Origin: Rapana venosa
Taxonomy: Eukaryota; Mollusca; Gastropoda; Neogastropoda; Muricidae
Assembly: GCA_028751875.1 (NCBI GenBank)
Contig: CM054134.1
Coordinates: 39,664,815 to 39,728,814 of the forward strand
DNA length: 64,000 nt
Direction: 5' to 3'
Shown: positions 59,301 through 64,000 of the stretch, in pieces
Layout of the letters: every line of letters begins with the position of its first letter
Numbering within the stretch: position 1 is the first letter of the stretch
Translations under genes and position numbers: made by a program
The notes under the pieces: generated by a model
The model's input: only the letters and a program-made list of their open reading frames with translations
Told to the model about the DNA's origin: nothing
Databases searched by the model: none

Positions 59301-62300
59301 ACTTACAACATACGAATTTAAAGGCATATGATCATCAGCCTAACAAAGTTGTGTACATCTTCGCAATCTCAAACAATTTGCACTATTTTTCAAGGCTTCT
59401 GAAGATACTCATACAGCCAAAATTGCCAGTGAGAGATTCACATCCTGACTTCTTATGACATCAATGAACACTTACTGAGATCTCACTGATTTACCTTCTT
59501 CTGTTTACCACACATATTCATGGCCAATCCTTTTTAAACACAATAAAACTTCATTCTGCTCCTAAGCCTCCCTATAAAATTATACACTTTTGGTGGCTTT
59601 TTTTTTTAAAAACAGAAAATACTGGGGAGGGAGGGTTGGGGGGGGGGGGGGGGTCAGTTTTATGCCCCAATATCATAATCAAAAAGCTACCAATTTTGAT
59701 CAAGACCAAATCCAACATAATCAAGGCCAAATATTTGCACTACAAATTACGAAATTTCAGCACATAAAATACAAATTACTAAACATTTACAACTGTTTAT
59801 ACATACAGAAGTCTTTTTTTCTCCCCAGAATACATTACCTTAGAAAAAAAAAAGAAGGAGGAAAAGAAAGAGAGATATATATAGAAATAATGTTGGTCAA
59901 ATGCTACAAAACTAGCCTAAAGTATGATCTACACAAAGGACCGTGATGACAGACTGTTTAAAAAATGTTAGATATTGTAAATATCATTTAGATAGGTTCT
60001 TTCCATTCTTTGTTTATTTCCCCTTCTTCCCATGTTTTGTTTATTGCCTATCCACTGACCAATAACATTCAAGAAATAGTTTCACAAGTTAAAATGTGAT
60101 GCAATACTTCTCCATTTTTCACTGACTTAAACAAAATAATCATGCTGATCTGAATGCAAATGGCCACAAAGGCTACTTTATACTGAACAAAAGGCTTTTC
60201 TGTAAACTGCCTATATGTGACACTCCACCACCAAATGAATTGCTTTGCACCTGATCCCACTTTTCTGCTAGGAACCATTTTAAGCAGGTTGCTAATTTTG
60301 AGATTTTGATTGATTGTGAAAGTATGGCCATTACTCTACCTTGTACTGAAATATCAAGGCATAGCTTGTGTCCTTTTGCTTGAAAACATGTTTTAACCTA
60401 TTAACTGCAAGAGTGCAAGTGCACCTATATGCCAGGGAATTAAATTATCAAGTACCACTTGCTATGTTCATGTCCCTCTTACTCAGAAATTACTGAATGA
60501 ATAATCCTGATAGTCTGCCCAATGACAGTATATATATATCGTAGATTGCTCTGAGGCAAACTCAAATTAGTTAGCATGATATTTCACTACAAAATATATT
60601 TAAAATGTAAAAATTTGACCAAAAATACACTTTTTCATCACCACTGTCATTCTGAGTACCCCCTATCTCAATATCATCAAACATAAGTCCAGGCAAAATC
60701 TCAGTTTTGTTTTTTTAAATGCACTTTCTCCTGAATCATACACGATCATTTTCATCATCCAGGTTATCTAAAGTTTTATTTGCCACTTTTTCAGCTGTGT
60801 AAAGTTATTGATACCTTCAACAAGAAGTGTCAGCCATTTTGAACAAGAACATAATACTGCATACTAACACAAAATACGAGCTAAACAACAATCGTTTTTG
60901 CCACGGTTTTTGCAGTTGGATGTTGCCAAGCAACAGGAGAGTGATCTATAATTTTGGAGTTATTTCCCTTTAACTGTAGACAAAGAAGCTGGCTTGTTTA
61001 CTTTGGTTCGAAACCCCTGACATTTTCCGGGTTGTAGGCACATAGAGTGTACAATTAGCCCTGGAAAATTTCTGGGGTGGGGCAGTCTAGTGGCATTCTG
61101 ATCACCTGTTACCATGCAAAACTTGTCCATTTCTCATTTTGTCACCTCCTGCAGTCTAGCAATGTGTTCTTCCTTATCTTAAATAGAATAAGTTCATAAC
61201 ATTTCAGACAAAGCAACTTAAGTCAATGGTCACCTTTCATAACAATAATTTACAAAACAGTTTGTAACAAGAAAAATGTTCATCTGACAATGATGCTGGT
61301 TTTTGAATGTCCCCCCCCCCCCCCCCCCCCCCCCCCCCATCCCCCAAGTGTGGATGCAAGATTCCCCTCCCCACCCCAAAAAAAATGTAGAGATGCTTCT
61401 GGCATATGTTGAGATAATTCTTTGCAGAGGACAATGCAATGCTGTGACTTACTTTTGATTCTCTTACAAACTTAAATTTTTTTTTTTTAAACCACCCCCC
61501 CCAAAAAAAAAAAAACCCAACAACCCCAAACCCAACAACAAGCCAATGCCAAAACTAGTTGTTCTTAAATTCCTCCATTGTAAATTTTATTACCTAATTT
61601 CCCCCCCCCCCCCCCCCCCACCCACCCCCCCAAAAAAAAGGAGCAAAAACCAGCGCATGCGCACACACACACAGCCAGTTTAAAAAAGCTACATGGTTTC
61701 ATTCAATCCCCCAAAGCTCAGAAAGCTAAGGACTTGATTTCCAAGAAGATTATTGTCATAGAGTGCCCTTCACTTCAGTGAGGGCATTAGTGTGTCATCT
61801 CCTGTGTGTATTGGATCAGAACAGGCCCTAGTCTAGTGCAGGGCCTCTTCTACTTTGTGGCCAGGAAGAACAGCTCTGCAAGAGTGGCAGAAAAACCCTG
61901 GGAGAGGCTGTGTGAGGTGGAACTTAGTGTGTTACCGGTAGCCATGAAATATCATGGCCGGTGAAGCGCCAGTACAAAAGAAACAAAAAATCATAAGTAC
62001 ACTTATGCATGTACTGTCTGCTCTCCATTGAATAGAAAGTAGTGCATGCTGTGTATATAAACATAAATGCAATGGACTATGTGTCAGGTCATGTCAAGAA
62101 CATTAAGGCTTAGCCAACTGCATACTGACTGAGGTAAGATACTGTCAGCTGATAATGAAACGTATGCCTTTTGTTTTGTTGTTTTTGGTTACAAGACTCG
62201 AACATTAAAAAAACAACAACAACAAAGCTCTAACAAAAGTAATCCCTTGGCACTCAATGACGATGGTGACTGAGACAAGACTAAAGGACATTTTCCAGTG

Positions 62301-63075
62301 GGTGTTAACTGCCCAGTGAATGCTCAGTAGCTCAGGATACAACAGTTGCTGCTTGCACAGTGGGATATTTTTTTCTAGGTAAATGGAATCACAGAACAGC
62401 CAAGCAGAACAGATTCTGCTCACAGTGGACAGCTTTACAGACAGATTACCAAAAGGAACCATAATATTAAGACATGAGAAAGTGAAAGCTATGTATGCAT
62501 TGTTAATTGAGGATGGTTGAAACATAGAAGAGCAACCCGACGTTAATCACAGTTCAGAATATGGATAATAATTTCACAACTGGCACCAAGATGAATAAGA
62601 GCCACACCTGCTAGCACCATACCCATACATGAGAAGCAAATGATGCTACAATCTGACAGGTGTACACCACAGATGCAGTACAAAAGACAAAGCAAAACAG
62701 AAAAGCAGACAAAGGCCAAGCAAAACTGATTTGTACAAACACCAGCAGTAACAACAATATTCAGCAACAACACATTCACAGACCGGTATGCAGCACGATA
62801 AGAAATGACATGTAAATGATAAATACAGAAAGATATGCAGCATGAGATGTTAAAAGTAAAGACTGGAACAGTAACTGCAACAGCACTGGGAGGAGGAGCA
62901 TAAAGGATGGATGGAGACTGAAAAGAAAAAGGCTGGAAAGTTGTGTACTCATGCAGCTGAGCAACAAGCCGAGAAGTCAATGAAGAAGTGAAGGTCTTAC
63001 ATGAGACCAAGCTTTTGACACTGCTTCGTGAGGAACTGCGCCGCATCCCACCACTGCTGTTGATGCTGTTGCTGT
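39281..63075 (-). CDS. RPTOR: Raptor (regulatory-associated protein of mTOR), C-terminal 14 exons, partial
   Basis: Raptor is the mTORC1 scaffold that recruits TOS-motif substrates and binds Rag GTPases on lysosomes. Joined minus-strand exons 63075-63001, 57012-56747, 53033-52924, 52385-52220, 48626-48416, 48089-47975, 46923-46799, 46465-46361, 45372-45266, 44371-44241, 41971-41885, 40856-40742, 39894-39765 and 39352-39281 give about 605 residues of a family that is about 1330 long. Exons 1-4 are the Ser-rich linker with AMPK-type motifs (MRRSSS, LRRCSS) and NNIYYAIWRALMLLASDPHPE; exons 5-14 are the WD40 propeller (RYLRNSRVRARARYDQ, QLDDQIF, DDGAVRIWRNF, SGDVRNITLWD, DGTVRLFDRR, YHEGFLGQRIG). 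All introns are GT-AG and phases agree except at exon 12, which seems to carry a +1 frameshift. The 5' half lies outside the window. Confidence 0.93.
39353..39764 (-). other. RPTOR: RPTOR intron; nothing else seen
   Basis: Short CA-rich intron between the last two coding exons. No repeat family or RNA gene is recognised. Confidence 0.6.
39765..39894 (-). CDS. RPTOR: RPTOR exon 13 in window
   Basis: Encodes GTMSQSLNVYNESGDTL, RYHEGFLGQRIG and SCMAFHPHL. It needs two bases from exon 12 to complete its first codon. Read that way the junction gives ACGTMSQ, matching the family's ACGSVNQ. Donor CTG|GTCAGT. Confidence 0.9.
40742..40856 (-). CDS. RPTOR: RPTOR exon 12 in window, with probable +1 frameshift
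   Basis: Encodes SAMGDLRFWDPRFTESV, then CRGFTAVDMH. After the His codon the annotated frame gives SRAVCM and leaves phase 0, but exon 13 needs phase 2. Dropping one T in CATTCC (plus strand 40757-40763) gives HPGQYACG, in line with the family's HP...ACG, and restores the phase. Both splice sites are canonical (acceptor TGTACAG, donor ATG|GTAAGG). Confidence 0.9.
41278..41318. repeat. (GT)n microsatellite in RPTOR intron
   Basis: About 20 GT units between RPTOR exons 11 and 12. Confidence 0.9.
41590..41695 (+). repeat. Dispersed repeat R4, copy 5
   Basis: GTTGGAATGTGGCTACCTTA, CAGTCGCATACGCAAAAACC and AAACCTCAGAGCTCTAGCCA: the R4 order, inside an RPTOR intron. Confidence 0.65.
41885..41971 (-). 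CDS. RPTOR: RPTOR exon 11 in window
   Basis: Encodes CRVMTLREHQSCVIKVHL and QRGGEGKIVSAS at the junction, a WD40 blade matching the family's CRVMTYREHTAWVVK. Acceptor TTGCAG, donor AG|GTAAGG. Confidence 0.93.
42178..43999. mobile_element. TTAA-flanked element family T2, copy 1, interrupted by a T1 element
   Basis: TTAA lies at 42174-42177 and 44000-44003. The inner ends are CCACTAGACTGCC and, inverted, CCTCTTAACTGCC. Two near-palindromes CTGGAAATTTTC (centre about 42202) and CTGGAAAATTTC (centre about 42248) lie inside the left end. Without the nested 1.1-kb T1 element and one TTAA it is about 712 bp, matching the uninterrupted copy at 60397-61093 along its length. An ATGGC at 42445 opens only six codons. 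Confidence 0.8.
42493..43598. mobile_element. piggyBac-like TTAA element family T1, copy 1
   Basis: TTAA lies at 42489-42492 and 43599-43602. The ends are CCCTAGTGGCGC and, inverted, CCCTAGTAGCGC; CCCTAG is also how the founding piggyBac terminal repeat begins. Two perfect 20-bp palindromes sit inside the left end: TTCCCGGAATATTCCGGGAA (42507-42526) and ATCCCGGAATATTCCGGGAT (42551-42570). The 1106-bp element has only short open frames, so it is non-autonomous. It is about 99% identical to the copy at 55122-56225 in the same orientation. Confidence 0.85.
44241..44371 (-). CDS. RPTOR: RPTOR exon 10 in window
   Basis: Encodes DIPTGAESCVTSLTSD, SLLIAGCGDGTVRLFDRR and LSPTE, the strongest single match to the family (DIPTGADSCVTSL). 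Its acceptor and first 11 bases are duplicated upstream in the intron (44442-44522). Donor ATG|GTAATA. Confidence 0.95.
44361..44522. repeat. RPTOR: 81-bp tandem duplication spanning an RPTOR splice acceptor
   Basis: GTAGGAATGTCCTGTCACAA begins at 44361 and, with one change, at 44442. Both copies continue through ACATCAAATCAAAC and TTTAGCCATTCATTACCA. On the minus strand each carries a GACAG acceptor and GACATTCCTAC. Confidence 0.95.
45266..45372 (-). CDS. RPTOR: RPTOR exon 9 in window
   Basis: Encodes GSGLVTHWEQENGTLICSG and DVRNITLWDMHTEAKKQ, a WD40 blade. Its acceptor lies 19 bp from a 58-bp-unit minisatellite. Donor CAG|GTCTGT. Confidence 0.94.
45391..45757. repeat. RPTOR: Minisatellite, 58-63 bp unit, about six copies
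   Basis: ATCCTTCA(G/T)TATCATTATG starts at 45391, 45449, 45507, 45565, 45628 and 45690. Units carry CACACAGGCTGCAATTAAGG and ATTATTTTATCATGATTTT; the last two gaps are longer by GAGAT-type insertions. It occupies the 3' end of the intron before RPTOR exon 9. Confidence 0.95.
46361..46465 (-). CDS. RPTOR: RPTOR exon 8 in window
   Basis: Encodes DDGAVRIWRNFEKENLETEM, VTSFVAITDMLPVTK, matching the family's DDGAIRVWKNF...DMLPT. Acceptor TTTCAG, donor AAAG|GTGAGT. Confidence 0.95.
46799..46923 (-). CDS. RPTOR: RPTOR exon 7 in window
   Basis: Encodes IWDWENGTRISSMSNGNHRH, TRITSLGLMNPHDDTLL, MCGT. This is the WDWE blade of the propeller. Acceptor TTTCAG, donor G|GTAGGC. Confidence 0.94.
46924..47974 (-). 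other. RPTOR: RPTOR intron; nothing else recognised
   Basis: About 1 kb with no microsatellite, SINE or TTAA element that I can identify. An open frame crossing 46651-47130 on the plus strand is a shadow of the exon plus intron. Confidence 0.6.
47975..48089 (-). CDS. RPTOR: RPTOR exon 6 in window
   Basis: Encodes FNQLDDQIFVNRNSAVPTHI, LFHPYDNYLAAADKENV, the start of the WD40 region (family LDDQIFLNRN...FHPF). Acceptor ATACAG, donor AG|GTGAAA. Confidence 0.95.
48416..48626 (-). CDS. RPTOR: RPTOR exon 5 in window
   Basis: Starts with an acidic run GDEADEDD, then LFEWSCRQFLHPVMQLDE and YRYLRNSRVRARARYDQ, matching the family's W-CDWSARYF-PVM and WRFLRNSRVR segments that join linker and propeller. 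Acceptor GCTTAG, donor CAG|GTTGGT. Confidence 0.94.
49464..49502. repeat. (GA)n microsatellite
   Basis: About 18 GA units in an RPTOR intron. Confidence 0.9.
49646..50025 (+). mobile_element. tRNA-derived SINE (family S1), copy 2
   Basis: The A-box-like GCCATGGCTCAGTGGTTAGC and B-box-like AGGTTTGAATCC are followed by the S1 body (TTTTGAGAGTACTGTCCAAA, TATTGCAGATGTCTGTATCT) and the tail GACCATCATGCAATAAGA. It lies antisense to RPTOR and shares body and tail with 9336-9722. Confidence 0.8.
51655..51790 (+). repeat. Dispersed repeat R5, copy 2
   Basis: AATCAGAGTATGGCTGCCTA, GACAGTCATACATGCAAACT and AATCTCACAGTGATTCCCAG. The start is R4-like; the end matches 8060-8190. Confidence 0.5.
52220..52385 (-). 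CDS. RPTOR: RPTOR exon 4 in window
   Basis: Encodes TPPPRNQMTASQTGVNAEAQ, a Ser/Thr/Pro-rich linker, then AQHTMYFPRSRKLFDRGPAQ, matching the family's QYTPHSHQFPRTRKMFDKGPEQ core. Acceptor ATACAG, donor CAG|GTATGG. Confidence 0.93.
52924..53033 (-). CDS. RPTOR: RPTOR exon 3 in window (low-complexity linker)
   Basis: Acceptor GGTCAG and donor GGG|GTCAGT give 36 codons plus two bases in the phase required on both sides: IHHHRQLPAANNANIMHVSS then a Pro/Gly/Ser-rich end. The segment sits where the family has a poorly conserved linker (VHIHQ...SPP), so support comes from phase and position more than similarity. Confidence 0.75.
53281..53560 (-). repeat. Dispersed repeat R3, copy 3 (inverted)
   Basis: Complement of the R3 order: GCGTTGCGCTGCCATTAAGC, ACCTGATAAGTCAGGCCCAA, TTTCTGGAAAAAAGGAAGGA, GGACCAAGAAGGCAGAAATG, ending near GGTGGGGATGCTAT. 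Located in an RPTOR intron, reading in the same sense as RPTOR. Confidence 0.7.
54028..55117 (-). pseudogene. LINE reverse transcriptase, C-terminal part
   Basis: From the T1 insertion the frame reads KKAFDRVWHAALW, GVRQGCLLSPTLFNIF, LCFADDIDG (the catalytic FADD), YLGAIVSD, an amber stop at 54606-54604, then SKLNTIWRDK, YACESWTLT, RRLLGISY and KWYGHVTRS. The stop sits where relatives have Glu (GAG to TAG). Otherwise this half is open. Confidence 0.85.
55122..56225. mobile_element. piggyBac-like TTAA element family T1, copy 2
   Basis: TTAA lies at 55118-55121 and 56226-56229, with ends CCCTAGTGGCGC and, inverted, CCCTAGTAGCGC. The same two 20-bp palindromes and an ATGGCGGCC site are present. 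It differs from copy 1 at about ten single sites and one 3-bp gap over 1.1 kb. It is inserted in the LINE frame, so it is younger than the LINE. Confidence 0.9.
56230..56710 (-). pseudogene. LINE reverse transcriptase, N-terminal part
   Basis: Reads SHPILREEVETAVRSLKKGK, SAGADNIPAELVQAGG, ITLPKKGNLQQCHNY, EEQAGFRAGRSTTEQI and DLYHVFIDF. It stops at the T1 insertion, just after the Asp of RT motif A. Removing the insert and one TTAA continues the frame directly into KKAFDRVW. Confidence 0.88.
56747..57012 (-). CDS. RPTOR: RPTOR exon 2 in window
   Basis: Encodes an Asn/Ser-rich segment, the AMPK-type site LRRCSSGTSL (position of human Ser792) and NNIYYAIWRALMLLASDPHP, EILKLAKEVVNFIKEK, the last helical repeat before the linker. 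Acceptor CTTCAG, donor AAG|GTGAGA. A LINE begins just beyond the donor. Confidence 0.94.
57013..60390 (-). other. RPTOR: Large RPTOR intron, left part; nothing recognised
   Basis: AT-rich intronic DNA with a CT tract (57592-57610), a poly-G tract (59636-59653) and no coding exon, SINE or TTAA element that I can identify. Confidence 0.55.
60397..61093. mobile_element. TTAA-type element family T2, copy 2, uninterrupted
   Basis: Inverted relative to copy 1. It begins after TTAA (60393-60396) with CCTATTAACTGC and ends GGGGCAGTCTAGTGG; the expected right TTAA has decayed. The body matches 42178-43999 without the T1 insert. At the insertion point copy 1 has TTAA where this copy has the complement of TGAA. 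Confidence 0.75.
61311..61338. repeat. Poly-C tract (28 Cs)
   Basis: An uninterrupted run of 28 C; a second interrupted poly-C tract lies at 61602-61630. Tracts of this length are prone to assembly length errors. Confidence 0.9.
63001..63075 (-). CDS. RPTOR: RPTOR exon 1 in window
   Basis: Encodes SNSINSSGGMRRSSSRSSVK and SLV, a basophilic Ser-rich motif like the family's AMPK/14-3-3 sites. Acceptor CTTTCAG at 63082-63076, donor TCAT|GTAAGA. It enters in phase 1, so an upstream exon outside or near the right edge must supply one base. Confidence 0.85.
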
Positions 63076-64000
63076 CTGAAAGATGCAAACACAGCTTGTG
63101 CAAACGACGACAACACACAGACATGGCATAACAGCACCATGTTCCACCACTGCTTTTCAAGATTAAATAAAACATGGATCACACAAGATCACTTCGATAT
63201 GGCAGATGAAATGGTGATTAGTGTTACCTTTGAACCACAAACAAAGCAACCACTTTCAATTCCTGAATGCAGGATGCAACTGAACTCTGGATTATGATAC
63301 TTGAAAAACAACATGTTAGTGCAATAGACACTACCTTTTACTTCATTACTACATATTTTGAGATGGTTCCATCAATCAGTATTTTTTCTCTTCCTATTTG
63401 TCACATTATACCTACATTTGCTGCATCTGACATAAATTCTAAACACAACAAAGTCAAATATCTTCTGCACCATTGTTCTAGCATCCAGTAACATAAAATA
63501 TATGCTTTTTTCTGACTATATTGTAACAAATCTTTGTTCAAAGAGGAAAGACAGACATGCTCGCGCACGCACAGACACACACACGCACGCGCGAACACGC
63601 ACGCGTGAACACGCACGCGCGAACACACACGTGTGAACACACACACACACATACGCGCGAACACACATGTGTGAACACACACACACGTGAATACAAAAAC
63701 ATGCACACACACACACACACAAACATGAACACACACACACAGATATTCAGATACTGACAAGAAACAGATGCAGAGACAAAAACTTGTAAAATCAAAGGCA
63801 GACCGTTTTTCATCATTAACATTTGTTTTCAGATTCCATACGTTCACAGCGTTGATCAGAAGCAAAGAAAAATAGGAAAACAGATTGAAGAAATTAAAAG
63901 GAGATTTAATAAACAGAATAAATAATTTATCAATGAACCAACCATAAGAAAACTAGCATAACTGAAATGAATCAAATCAACTTCTACTAATGTATGCAAA
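63076..64000 (-). other. RPTOR: RPTOR intron at window edge
   Basis: No upstream exon is recognised before the window ends. The only feature is the alternating purine-pyrimidine repeat at 63560-63745. Confidence 0.55.
63560..63745. repeat. (CA)n/(CG)n alternating repeat
   Basis: CA tracts mixed with GCGCGAACACGCACGCGTGA-type units. Cys/Val/His-rich open frames in all directions are artefacts. Confidence 0.9.

Noticed and set aside
62543..63175. 210-codon open frame on the minus strand
   Set aside because: It is RPTOR exon 63001-63075 read through its acceptor and donor into intron; only the 75 exon bases resemble raptor.

Overview
The window is nuclear DNA from an invertebrate animal, most likely a mollusc and perhaps a marine gastropod. 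Genes are split by GT-AG introns of 0.1-10 kb, the DNA is AT-rich, and microsatellites, tRNA-derived SINEs, non-LTR retrotransposon pieces and TTAA-flanked transposons are dense. The mollusc assignment is inference from repeat style and protein similarity; no species marker is present.

Two protein genes can be supported, and they are convergent (tail to tail). On the plus strand, positions 13142-23524 hold a complete seven-exon CDK1 (cdc2) gene coding for 310 residues. ATP-site, catalytic, activation-loop and Wee1-target residues fall at the same numbers as in human CDK1, but the normally invariant PSTAIRE helix reads PSTAVRE. On the minus strand, positions 63075 down to 39281 hold the last 14 coding exons (about 605 residues) of RPTOR, the mTORC1 scaffold raptor: the phospho-regulated linker and the C-terminal WD40 propeller. 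The N-terminal caspase-like domain and most HEAT repeats lie beyond the right edge. Positions 1-13130 and roughly 25450-39280 show no gene I can support.

The mobile DNA is the most unusual content. Several elements are flanked by TTAA and begin with CC- or CT-rich terminal inverted repeats, as in the piggyBac superfamily. Two nearly identical 1.1-kb copies sit in RPTOR introns: one is nested in a second TTAA family (42.2-44.0 kb), the other has landed in motif A of a 5'-truncated LINE reverse transcriptase (54.0-56.7 kb). An uninterrupted copy of the second family lies at 60.4-61.1 kb. A third family lies in CDK1 intron 3, and a weaker fourth candidate lies between the genes. The best three families share one layout: TTAA, terminal repeat, a palindrome centred 23-26 bp in, a second 42-46 bp further on, and an ATGGC start-like site near 265-290 bp.

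Other points are a likely one-base frameshift in the third-last RPTOR coding exon, an 81-bp tandem duplication that copies an RPTOR splice acceptor, a 58-bp minisatellite beside another acceptor, a 225-bp foldback element in CDK1 intron 1, and at least four dispersed repeat families with several copies each.
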